DNA from: a virus
IMG/VR virus record: IMGVR_UViG_3300033388_001850
Coordinates: 1 to 38,683 of that record
DNA length: 38,683 bases
Reading direction: 5' to 3' (one strand)
Both the position numbers and the translations under genes were made by a program. The notes under the pieces were generated by a model, which had not been told where the DNA came from, did not search any database, and saw only the letters and a list, made by a program, of their open reading frames with translations. This document shows positions 31,708 through 38,587 of the stretch, one piece after another. The stretch's first letter is position 1. Every line of letters starts with the position of its first letter.

Positions 31708-32208
31708 ATGTCTTATGAATCAAATAACACAGGGTTGGAAATGGACGCCGGAGCAACATTGGCAACTAATCCCACTATGTTTACAATTAAAACTACATCT
31801 GAAAATCCCTCACCTCACGATTTAATCGATGGTGATTGGCAAGACGTTAACTTTGTAGATATTGTGGCAACTATACACGGTGATTTCACTTATATAGGTG
31901 GCATACTTACTTATATAGGTGTAGATACATTGGAAATGAGTATACAAATTGGTAGTTCTATCTTTTGTAACACTATAAACACTAAGGTTCATATAGGACA
32001 ATGGTTAAACGGAGCAGAAGATCAAGGCGCTATCGCAGTAAGTAAATCTGAAAGTAATGTTTCTATAGTGCCGTTTGGTTTATTGCCACCATTCACAATC
32101 GAAACGGGTGACACATTAAACCTTAGATTATTAGCAGATAATGATTGTCATGTTGATATGTTCCATACATCAGTAGAAATAAGCACTAAAAAAATATATG
32201 TAACGTAG
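31708..32208 (+). CDS. Beta-rich fibre-tip or decoration protein
   Basis: A 166-residue beta-rich protein (many Thr, Ile, Gly; short helices absent). Size and composition resemble C1q/TNF-like trimeric tips of head or tail fibres. Good ribosome site (AAGGGGGAT). Homology cannot be shown by eye. Confidence 0.5.
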   Translation: MSYESNNTGLEMDAGATLATNPTMFTIKTTSENPSPHDLIDGDWQDVNFVDIVATIHGDFTYIGGILTYIGVDTLEMSIQIGSSIFCNTINTKVHIGQWLNGAEDQGAIAVSKSESNVSIVPFGLLPPFTIETGDTLNLRLLADNDCHVDMFHTSVEISTKKIYVT

Positions 32209-32217
32209 GAGGGTACA

Positions 32218-32574
32218 ATGACTGAAATAACAATGAAACTATCTTTACCTTTAATCAGAGTATGCATAGATGAAGGCGCAATAATCGATGAAGATCTAAT
32301 GTTTGCTGATTTATCATACTTAGGTGATGTAAAGACTTCTAAGTGCGAACCTGACTTAGGAGATGGACGTAAATCATGGGAATCACAGTATTATTGTGTT
32401 ACTCGTGAAGGTAGAGACTATGTATGCGTAGGAAGAAGTGAAATTAACTCTAAAGGTAATGCTACAGGAAACTTTATGCAATTACCTGATGGAGAGTTTG
32501 AAAAGTGGGTTTTAGTATTTACATCTGATAATATGTACCCTTATGAGGATTTACCAGAATTAGAAGAAGCCTAA
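32218..32574 (+). CDS. Hypothetical protein at end of fibre block
   Basis: A 118-residue acidic protein, start after AGGAGGGTAC. It closes the block and its stop lies inside the terminator at 32563. Function unknown. Confidence 0.5.
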   Translation: MTEITMKLSLPLIRVCIDEGAIIDEDLMFADLSYLGDVKTSKCEPDLGDGRKSWESQYYCVTREGRDYVCVGRSEINSKGNATGNFMQLPDGEFEKWVLVFTSDNMYPYEDLPELEEA

Positions 32575-32587
32575 CAGCTTCTTTTTC
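32563..32587 (+). terminator. Intrinsic terminator after fibre block
   Basis: AAGAAGC and GCTTCTT pair over a CTAACA loop and T-rich tail. It overlaps the previous stop codon and separates the fibre block from the head genes. Confidence 0.8.
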
Positions 32588-32592
32588 TTAAT

Positions 32593-32621
32593 TTGTATAA
32601 TATCGCAACATTTGATAAAAT
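32593..32621 (+). promoter_or_regulatory. Promoter for minor capsid gene
   Basis: TTGTAT (32593-32598), 17 bp, TAAAAT (32616-32621) with TGA extension. It follows a terminator, so it probably starts a separate transcript for the minor capsid gene. Confidence 0.55.
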
Positions 32622-32639
32622 GAGTTAGGGGGTGATCTT

Positions 32640-33380
32640 GTGCTTACACCAAGTTATATTGATAGAATGTCTGACGATATGGTTGAATTGTATTCCGAAT
32701 ATGAATTAACTGTATTAGAAGATATATCAAGACGAATATCTAAAATGAATTATTTAACACCAACAGCAGAGTTTCAACTTGAACAATTAAGACAATCTGG
32801 ATTAGTTAGAAGAAATGCTATTGTTGAAATTTCAAAACTTACAGGTAAATCAGAAGAAGAAATTATAATTGTATTTGAAAGTGCTGGTATTCAGACGCTT
32901 AAAGTTGACGATGCAATATATAAAGCTAACGGTTTGAATCCTATTCCTTTGAAAGATTCACCAGCTATGATCAATTTATTAAATGTAGATGCTTTAAGAA
33001 CTAATGCTGAACTAATAAATTTAACAGGAACAACGGCGATATCAAGTCAAAGATTATTTATAAAAGCCACTTCATTAGCACATTTACAGGTTCAGAGCGG
33101 TGCTATCACTTCTGATGTTGCCATTAACAACGCTGTTAAATTAGCTTCTAAGGATGGTTTACTTGTTACTTATCCTAGTGGAACTAAAAGATCTGTTGAA
33201 GCTGCTGTAAGAAGTAATGTACTCACAGGGGTTAATCAATCCGCTTTAGCAATACAAGATATGCGAGCTGTAGAAATGAATTCTGATTTAGTTGAAACAA
33301 CGGCTCATGCCGGTGCTAGAGAAGGTGAAGGTTTTAAAGGTCATGTTAATTGGCAAGGAAAGGTATTTAGAAGGAACTAA
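32640..33380 (+). CDS. Minor capsid protein, N-terminal part (split gene)
   Basis: A 246-residue fragment of the phage_min_cap2 / A118 gp4-type minor capsid protein that sits near the portal. It starts with GTG after GGGGTGAT and ends at WQGKVF followed by four extra residues (RRN then stop). In relatives this point continues through KYPDF and NCRHSFYPF. The continuation is found at 34084-34468, after an inserted HNH endonuclease gene. The two parts together have about the usual length (about 370 residues). Confidence 0.85.
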   Translation: MLTPSYIDRMSDDMVELYSEYELTVLEDISRRISKMNYLTPTAEFQLEQLRQSGLVRRNAIVEISKLTGKSEEEIIIVFESAGIQTLKVDDAIYKANGLNPIPLKDSPAMINLLNVDALRTNAELINLTGTTAISSQRLFIKATSLAHLQVQSGAITSDVAINNAVKLASKDGLLVTYPSGTKRSVEAAVRSNVLTGVNQSALAIQDMRAVEMNSDLVETTAHAGAREGEGFKGHVNWQGKVFRRN

Positions 33381-33388
33381 GAAAAGCT

Positions 33389-33416
33389 TTGATTTATTCC
33401 TAATATATGTTATATT
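33389..33416 (+). promoter_or_regulatory. Promoter of homing endonuclease gene
   Basis: TTGATT (33389-33394), 16 bp, TATATT (33411-33416) with TGT extension. It lies entirely within the insertion, giving the endonuclease its own transcription. Confidence 0.55.
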
Positions 33417-33432
33417 TAATTTAGGAGGTTTT

Positions 33433-34077
33433 ATGAAAGCTAAAAATTTGTTGGGTAAAGTATTTGGAAGGTTAACCGTAATTGAAAGAATTGAAAATAA
33501 GAATAGTAGAACACAATGGAAGTGTCGTTGTGAATGTGGAAATGTACATAATGTTATAAGTAAAAGTTTGGTTAATGGCAGCACTAAAAGTTGTGGTTGT
33601 TTGCGTAGAGAAATTGTAATGGAATGTAATACTACTCACGGGTTATCTAAAACAAGATTGCATAAAACATGGCGTGGAATAATACAAAGATGTAATAACA
33701 AAAAAAATACACGATTCAAATATTATGGTGGTCGTGGTATAATCATTTGTGATGAATGGTTAAACAATTTCAAATCTTTTTACGATTGGTCTATAAAAAA
33801 TGGTTATTCTGACGATCTAACAATAGATAGAATTAATAACGATGGTAATTATGAACCGGGTAATTGTAGATGGATAACAATGTTGGAGCAATGTCATAAT
33901 AGAGGGTTACACCCCAAAAATAAAAGTGGTTGTTCTGGTGTTACCTTTGCAAAAGATAGAAACAAGTGGAGAGCATCCATAACTATTAATTATAAAAAAA
34001 TAAACTTAGGATCATTTAAAAATATTGATGATGCTATAATTGCAAGAAAACAAGCGGAACGAAAATATTGGAGGTGA
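33433..34077 (+). CDS. HNH/AP2-type homing endonuclease
   Basis: A 214-residue protein. The N-terminal part has a Cys-rich zinc site (C31, C33, C35, C54, C56; CRCECG and SCGC), the middle an HNH-like core TIDRINNDGNYEPGNCRWIT (130-149), and the C-terminal ~45 residues an AP2 DNA-binding domain (SGVTFAKDRNKWRASI and NLGSF). This arrangement is typical of phage homing endonucleases. ATG at 33433 follows TAGGAGG; an in-frame codon further upstream lies inside the capsid fragment and is not used. It should cut capsid genes that lack the insertion. Confidence 0.88.
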   Translation: MKAKNLLGKVFGRLTVIERIENKNSRTQWKCRCECGNVHNVISKSLVNGSTKSCGCLRREIVMECNTTHGLSKTRLHKTWRGIIQRCNNKKNTRFKYYGGRGIIICDEWLNNFKSFYDWSIKNGYSDDLTIDRINNDGNYEPGNCRWITMLEQCHNRGLHPKNKSGCSGVTFAKDRNKWRASITINYKKINLGSFKNIDDAIIARKQAERKYWR

Positions 34078-34083
34078 TTTAAG

Positions 34084-34468
34084 TTGGCAAAATACCCAGA
34101 TTTTATATCAAGCACTGGTTACGGAACTGTAACAGGTCTCGGAGGAGCTAACTGTTGACTGCAGACATTCTTATTTCCCATACTTTGAAGGTTCAGAAAA
34201 AACTTATCCTAAAGAATTATTAAAATCTTATAAAAAAGATGATGTAACGTATAACGGTAAAAGTATGTCGTATTATGAAGCTACTCAGAAACAAAGGTAC
34301 TTTGAAAGAAATATCAGACATTACAAAACTGAATCTAAAATGATGTCTGCAGCTGGTCAAGATCCTACTTTTGCAAACTCAAAGGTTAGACAATGGCAGA
34401 AAAAGAATCGTGAATTGGTAGACCAAACAGGTGTCAAGCGCCAATATACACGCGAAAAGATTGCATAA
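34084..34468 (+). CDS. Minor capsid protein, C-terminal part, with TGA interruption needing a 7-base skip
   Basis: The TTG start at 34084 follows GGAGGTGAT. It encodes AKYPDFISSTGYG then GGANC and meets TGA at 34156. The downstream frame carries RHSYFPYFEG, then VTYNGKSMSYYEATQKQR to TAA at 34468, which matches the C-terminal part of minor capsid proteins of this family, where NCRH is a continuous motif. Exactly 7 extra bases (TGACTGC) interrupt it. Skipping from TGT (34153) to TGC (34160) restores the motif; a simple +1 shift would add Asp-Cys. Alternatively the fragment is inactive or the 7 bases are an error. A separate start at 34265 is only part of this frame. Confidence 0.7.
34141..34165 (+). 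promoter_or_regulatory. Candidate translational bypass (hop) site
   Basis: Take-off codon TGT (34153-34155) is followed directly by TGA C, then by a matching Cys codon TGC (34160-34162), and translation could resume at AGA. Both Cys codons are normally read by one tRNA. A Shine-Dalgarno-like GGAGGA lies 6 bases upstream of the take-off codon. The layout is a short version of the T4 gene 60 bypass, where a stop follows the take-off codon and the landing codon matches it. Confidence 0.4.
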
Positions 34469-34489
34469 TTTTAAATGTAATGTTATACT
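34461..34489 (+). promoter_or_regulatory. Promoter inside the end of the minor capsid gene
   Basis: TTGCAT (34461-34466), 17 bp, TATACT (34484-34489) with TGT extension. The TTGCAT box overlaps the last codons of the capsid gene. It would start an RNA near 34496 that runs straight into the terminator at 34515. Confidence 0.65.
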
Positions 34490-34515
34490 AAAGTTGTCTT
34501 TTGTCCGACATTACA
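34476..34515. repeat. 8-bp inverted repeat
   Basis: TGTAATGT (34476-34483) and ACATTACA (34508-34515) are perfect inverted copies, 24 bases apart, flanking the -10 box and start point of the short RNA unit. It may be a regulator site. Confidence 0.45.
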
Positions 34516-34566
34516 AAAATAACATCAAAATCCTTTTTCGTAGGGGGATTATGATGTTATTTTTCG
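34496..34566 (+). ncRNA. Candidate short non-coding RNA of about 70 nt
   Basis: A promoter (34461-34489) and a very stable terminator (34515-34566) leave a transcript of about 70 bases with no open frame with a start and ribosome site. The RNA would be mostly hairpin. It sits just before the main late promoter. It is a prediction from promoter and terminator placement only. Confidence 0.4.
34515..34566 (+). terminator. Very strong intrinsic terminator before late genes
   Basis: AAAAATAACATC (34515-34526) and GATGTTATTTTT (34553-34564) form a perfect 12-bp stem; an inner AATCC/GGATT stem extends it. The A run on the left side could also make it work on the other strand. It isolates the late promoter. 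Confidence 0.92.
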
Positions 34567-34570
34567 TTTA

Positions 34571-34599
34571 TTGACCTAAAGGGACATTCGTTATATAAT
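34571..34599 (+). promoter_or_regulatory. Strong promoter of the head/tail operon
   Basis: TTGACC (34571-34576), 17 bp, perfect TATAAT (34594-34599), directly after a strong terminator. It should drive scaffold, capsid and downstream genes. Confidence 0.88.
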
Positions 34600-34682
34600 T
34601 AAAGAGTAGATAAACAGGTTGGAGAACGTAAAACTCAAAACTCTAGGTGGTGGCACACGTAAAAACGTCTGTAGGAGGGCAT

Positions 34683-35243
34683 ATGAAACGAGAATTTTTA
34701 AAAGCTTTGGGTGTAACTGATGAGAACATCAATAAGATCATGTCAGAGAATGGCGTTGACATTGAAGTTGAAAAGGCTAAAACGACAACTGCTATCACCG
34801 AAAGGGATGGTTACAAACTTTCACTTGATGAAACTCAAATCGAATTGAAAAAGTTTGAAGGATTGGATATCGAAGCACAAAAGAAAAGTATCGTTGATAT
34901 GCAAACAAAGTATGATACAGATACGAAAGCATTAAATGATAAAATTACAAGACAAGATTACATGAATGGAGCAGAAAAGTATTTAAGAGATGTTCCGTTT
35001 AGTAGCGAATTTGCAAGAAAGCAAGTTCTATCAGAATTTGAAAAACAGGAATTTAAACAGGATGGCGAGAAGTTTCTCGGTGCTGATGATTGGATTAAAA
35101 ACATGCAAACTAGTTCACCAGATGCCTTTAAGGTTGTAGCTGATGAAGAAAAAGTTGATGTTGGTACTAATATGACCAAAACCAAAAATCAAGAACCGGT
35201 TGCTGATATGAGTTCTGCTTTAACAGATTACTATAAGAAGTAG
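34683..35243 (+). CDS. Scaffold protein (GP20-like)
   Basis: A 186-residue acidic, helical, coiled-coil protein just upstream of the major capsid gene. The N-terminus (KREFLKALGVTDENINKIM) and the general layout match phage minor structural protein GP20 / scaffold proteins. It should guide prohead assembly and be removed later. ATG at 34683 after TAGGAGGG is preferred over a GTG-type start in the leader. Confidence 0.85.
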   Translation: MKREFLKALGVTDENINKIMSENGVDIEVEKAKTTTAITERDGYKLSLDETQIELKKFEGLDIEAQKKSIVDMQTKYDTDTKALNDKITRQDYMNGAEKYLRDVPFSSEFARKQVLSEFEKQEFKQDGEKFLGADDWIKNMQTSSPDAFKVVADEEKVDVGTNMTKTKNQEPVADMSSALTDYYKK

Positions 35244-35256
35244 GAGGTAACACTTA

Positions 35257-36228
35257 ATGATTACTTTAGTACAAGCAAAAGTTGGTATGGCAAACAAGGT
35301 TGACCAAATGGTTATTGATGAGTTTAGAAGAAATTCTATGCTAATGGATATGTTGATGTTTGACAACTCAGTATCACCAGGTACAGGCGGATCTACATTA
35401 GTTTACGGTTACGTTAAATTAAAAACACCTTCAACAGCAGCTTTTAGAGCTTTAAATGATGAATACACAAACAACGAAGCAATTAGAGAAAGTGCAACTG
35501 TTGAATTAAAAATCTTTGGTGGCGAATTCAAGCTTGACAGAGTTATCATTAAAACTTCTGGCGCAGTTGAAGAATTAGGTTTCCAATTGAAAGAAAAAGT
35601 TAAAGCAGCTAAAAATTTATTCCATTATACAGCAATTAACGGTGATGATTCTGTTAGTGCTTTAGAATTTGATGGATTAGATGTATTCTTAACAGGATTA
35701 TCAACTGAGTACAACACTGCAGCAGACGTTGATTTATCGACTTCAGCTAATATTGACTCTAACTACAGAGCTTTCATTGATGCGTTTAACAAGTTTCTTA
35801 AAAAATTAGATGGTAGACCAACTGCATTGTTAATGAATGGTGACATGCAAGCTATCATGGAATCAATTGGTCAAAGAATGGGTTACTTTACCCAAACTGA
35901 AGATGCTTTTGGTGTTGACGTTTCTATGTTTAAAAAAATTCCTATGCTTGATATGGGTGAATATTGGAACGGATCATCTTCTGATTTAGTTATTCCAATT
36001 GATGATACAACAAAAACTACTGATATTTACGCAGTTATCACAACTGATATTGATGGATTTATCGGTGTTTCTTTAGATGGTAATAACCTAGTATCAACTA
36101 GTTTACCAGATTTAAACGATCCTGGTGTAATTAAAACAGGTGATGTCGAAGCAGTTCTTGCTGTTGCTCTTAAGAACTCAAGAAAAGCCGGAGTATTTAG
36201 AAGAATTAAAATCGAAGTATCTGCATAG
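35257..36228 (+). CDS. Major capsid protein (HK97 fold)
   Basis: A 323-residue protein in the standard place after the scaffold, with a sequence typical of HK97-fold capsid proteins of A118-like phages: VQAKVGMANKVDQMVIDEFRR at the N-terminus, GTGGSTLVYGYVKL, the E-loop and P-domain helices, and a VLAVALKNSRKAGVF ending. No N-terminal protease-cut delta domain is visible. Strong AGGAGGTAAC ribosome site. Confidence 0.92.
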   Translation: MITLVQAKVGMANKVDQMVIDEFRRNSMLMDMLMFDNSVSPGTGGSTLVYGYVKLKTPSTAAFRALNDEYTNNEAIRESATVELKIFGGEFKLDRVIIKTSGAVEELGFQLKEKVKAAKNLFHYTAINGDDSVSALEFDGLDVFLTGLSTEYNTAADVDLSTSANIDSNYRAFIDAFNKFLKKLDGRPTALLMNGDMQAIMESIGQRMGYFTQTEDAFGVDVSMFKKIPMLDMGEYWNGSSSDLVIPIDDTTKTTDIYAVITTDIDGFIGVSLDGNNLVSTSLPDLNDPGVIKTGDVEAVLAVALKNSRKAGVFRRIKIEVSA

Positions 36229-36236
36229 GAGGGACC

Positions 36237-36479
36237 ATGAAAGTTGTTAAAATTGCCAAAATTAAAGGTATGAATCCTTTTACCGGTGAAAAATACGGTT
36301 TGTTATTTGTTAAAGGTAGTGCAATAACAGATAGTGATTATTTAGCACATAGATTGTCACAGAAAAAAGGCTTTACAAGTGCTAAGATTACTAAAGCTGA
36401 AGCAGCTAAGATTGGTTTGGTATTCCCTAAAACGGATGCTGAAATTGCTGCAGAAGAAGAAGAAACAGAAACAGAATAA
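36237..36479 (+). CDS. Small head protein
   Basis: An 80-residue protein after the major capsid gene, basic at the start and acidic at the end (EEEETETE). It may be a head decoration or connector part; in related phages a protein of this size is found here. Good GGAGGG ribosome site. Confidence 0.55.
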   Translation: MKVVKIAKIKGMNPFTGEKYGLLFVKGSAITDSDYLAHRLSQKKGFTSAKITKAEAAKIGLVFPKTDAEIAAEEEETETE

Positions 36480-36503
36480 ACATAATATTATTAGGAGGGT
36501 ATG

Positions 36504-36869
36504 ATGGTAACTATTACTTATTTATATTACACAGATACATATAAGGGTTTCACTGTACCCTCTGCTAAATTTGATTTCTACATTGAGAAAGCGATTGATT
36601 ACTTTTACGAAAATACACCAAATGCAACTGATGAAGAACGCGAGGATGTTGATACTTTAGATTCTGTTAAAAAAGCATGTTGCGAAATTGCAGATGATCT
36701 TTATAAACAGGATAATAATAAGAATAACATTTCTAGTCAGAAGTCGGGTAGTTATGCCGTATCGTATGATACTAGCGCTGTGAGCGAATCTTTAGGAAGT
36801 TCCATATATTCTATACTCACAAGACGTTTAGGCCGTACAGGGTTATTAGATAGAGGTGTGTCATGCTAA
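36504..36869 (+). CDS. Head-tail adaptor (connector)
   Basis: A 121-residue helical protein in the first connector position, like SPP1 gp15 / HK97 gp6-type adaptors (EKAIDYFYENTPNATDEE and DSVKKACCEIADDLYK). ATG at 36504 has ideal spacing to AGGAGG; the ATG at 36501 is also possible. It should attach to the portal ring. Confidence 0.72.
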   Translation: MVTITYLYYTDTYKGFTVPSAKFDFYIEKAIDYFYENTPNATDEEREDVDTLDSVKKACCEIADDLYKQDNNKNNISSQKSGSYAVSYDTSAVSESLGSSIYSILTRRLGRTGLLDRGVSC

Positions 36870-37261
36870 TTAATGCAGAATGTACAATCTATCATAAGAG
36901 TTTTGATGCTGTAACGGCAACTTATGATACTATTACAAGACTTAACCCTATCGAATGTTTCTGGGATGATGTAAAGAACAGAAATAAATCGAATGCTGGT
37001 TTTGAAAATGCTGATAAATGTTTTATTATGATTCACGATCTAACTAATTATGTAAAGCCTAAAGAATGGGAAAGTTTAGTCGTAAAAGGTGATGCATGGA
37101 CCGTTACAGAAGGTGATAAAATAGTTAGGGGTAATATTGCTGTTAGTGTTCCTTTTGAAGATTTAGACAAACTTTATGACGATGTGTTTAATGTGACATC
37201 TGAAGATTTAAAAGATATGGGTACATTATGTATGCATCATATAGAAATAGGTGCTAAGTAA
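36863..37261 (+). CDS. Head-tail stopper-like protein
   Basis: A 132-residue protein in the second connector position, with beta-rich sequence (INAECTIYHKSFDAVTATYD and WTVTEGDKIVRGNIAVSV). Matches small minor capsid / stopper proteins of A118-like phages. The start overlaps the previous gene and the stop overlaps the next. Confidence 0.65.
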   Translation: MLINAECTIYHKSFDAVTATYDTITRLNPIECFWDDVKNRNKSNAGFENADKCFIMIHDLTNYVKPKEWESLVVKGDAWTVTEGDKIVRGNIAVSVPFEDLDKLYDDVFNVTSEDLKDMGTLCMHHIEIGAK

Positions 37262-37629
37262 TGTTTAATAATGTTAAACAACCCAAAAACACTACTGAAG
37301 GTAGGCTTACATTACAATGGAATTCTAAATTTAGTGATTTTAGAGGTAAACAATTTGATGCATCTCAGAAAAGCATTGATTCTGATGTATTAAGGCTTTG
37401 TTGGCCTTTAGTTCCATTTGATAAAGGTGATTTAAACAGATCGGCGATATTCAATACAATTATCGGAAGTGGCTTAGTGAAATATGCCACGCCATATGCA
37501 AGAAGATTATATTACAATCCTGGTTTCTTATTCCAAGGCGGACCCGTAAGAGGTGCTTATTGGTTTGAGAGAATGAAAGATAAGGATTTGCCAGAAATAA
37601 AGCGTAATGCTGGGAGGGAATTTACTTAA
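37261..37629 (+). CDS. Minor capsid / tail completion protein
   Basis: A 122-residue protein of the Minor_capsid_2 type: DSDVLRLCWPLVPFDKGDL and ATPYARRLYYNP followed by GAYWFERMK are typical of tail completion proteins (gp10-like family). It works at the head-tail joint or the tail terminator. Both ends overlap neighbours (TAATG). Confidence 0.78.
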   Translation: MFNNVKQPKNTTEGRLTLQWNSKFSDFRGKQFDASQKSIDSDVLRLCWPLVPFDKGDLNRSAIFNTIIGSGLVKYATPYARRLYYNPGFLFQGGPVRGAYWFERMKDKDLPEIKRNAGREFT

Positions 37630-38057
37630 TGAGTATGGTAAAAGCAATAAAAGAATATATCAGAACTTGTCCAAGTATAGATGCTGGATTAGCTTTTAAT
37701 ATTGATCATATCATTAATGAAATAAGTTATGCTGTAACTTTTTTACCTAACAACCCGACGTTAACGGAATATATCAATGGTGATAAACTTAAACAGACAC
37801 AATTTGCGCTTACTGTTAAGGCTAAGACTAACTTAGGGAAAGAATACATTGATAATCAAGAGTTGCTTGAAGCGCTTAATGATTGGTTTGAACTTCAGAA
37901 TTGCAATGATAACTTTCCAATCTTAACAAATCCACTTCAAACAGCTGAATCAATTGAAATTGTAACAGCTGGTTATTTATCAGATCAGAATGAAAGTGGT
38001 AAAACTGCAGATTATCAAATACAATGCGTATTTATATACAAACAGAAGGGAGACTAG
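37629..38057 (+). CDS. Tail terminator-like protein
   Basis: A 142-residue protein in the tail terminator position before the tail tube gene (Minor_capsid_3 type; KLKQTQFALTVKAKTNLGKEY, CNDNFPIL and TADYQIQCVFIYK). It probably caps the tail tube. Overlaps the previous gene by one base. Confidence 0.72.
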   Translation: MSMVKAIKEYIRTCPSIDAGLAFNIDHIINEISYAVTFLPNNPTLTEYINGDKLKQTQFALTVKAKTNLGKEYIDNQELLEALNDWFELQNCNDNFPILTNPLQTAESIEIVTAGYLSDQNESGKTADYQIQCVFIYKQKGD

Positions 38058-38062
38058 TTAAA

Positions 38063-38587
38063 ATGGCTAAGATTAAAAGAAAAGAACTGAAAACGTTCAT
38101 TAATACAACTTATGGTACAACTGATGTTTATGAATTGCTTGGAGCAGATTTGGAAGAATTCATTGTTGCCATGAATATGGAAGTTGAAGCGACTAAAAAC
38201 ATTCTTGGTGGTTCATCTATTAATATCACTCAAGGTAATAAAACTGCTGCTGTTGAACCTTACTATGCTGATACGGGTACAGGATTGTTTAAAGTATTGC
38301 AAGAAATTATTAACGAAGATAAAGAACTTGATCAATTAATCACAGATATAGTTAATGTTGAAGCTTGGGAAACACCTGATGGCGCAAACTACCCAGCCTA
38401 CAAAGACATTTCTAAGATTGAAATCGTTAGTGCTGGTGGTAACACGGTAGGATATCAAATCCCGTTTAACTTACATCTTACAGGTGATAAGGAACTTGGT
38501 GCATTTAACCCAACTACTTTAGTTTACATTGAGGGTACATGGTCAAGCCAAGTATCGCCATATGGAACATTTACACCAACACCATAG
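38063..38587 (+). CDS. Major tail (tube) protein
   Basis: A 174-residue protein with the beta-rich look of tail tube proteins (SSINITQGNKTAAVEPYYAD, ITDIVNVEAW and a GAFNPTTLVYIEGTW end). Start at 38063, right after AAGGGAGAC, is preferred over an in-frame start upstream inside the previous gene. It forms the tube on which the tape measure sets the length. The final codons appear again at 1-18. Confidence 0.85.
   Translation: MAKIKRKELKTFINTTYGTTDVYELLGADLEEFIVAMNMEVEATKNILGGSSINITQGNKTAAVEPYYADTGTGLFKVLQEIINEDKELDQLITDIVNVEAWETPDGANYPAYKDISKIEIVSAGGNTVGYQIPFNLHLTGDKELGAFNPTTLVYIEGTWSSQVSPYGTFTPTP

Larger units (their letters stand above)
33381..34083 (+). mobile_element. Homing endonuclease insertion splitting the minor capsid gene
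   Basis: About 700 bases separate two parts of one conserved capsid gene. The insert is almost filled by an HNH/AP2 endonuclease gene with its own promoter and ribosome site, leaving only about 50 and 6 bases on either side. This is too little for a group I or II intron, so it is best read as an intron-less homing gene. Exact borders cannot be set without an uninterrupted relative. Confidence 0.75.

Noticed and set aside
33381-34083. Group I or group II intron around the HNH gene
   Set aside because: Only about 50 and 6 non-coding bases flank the endonuclease gene, too few for an intron core; both capsid parts have their own start and ribosome site.
34156-34158. TGA read as tryptophan (Mycoplasma-type code)
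   Set aside because: TGA is the normal stop of many genes here, TGG is used for Trp, and reading through this TGA in frame gives an unrelated short frame rather than the capsid sequence.
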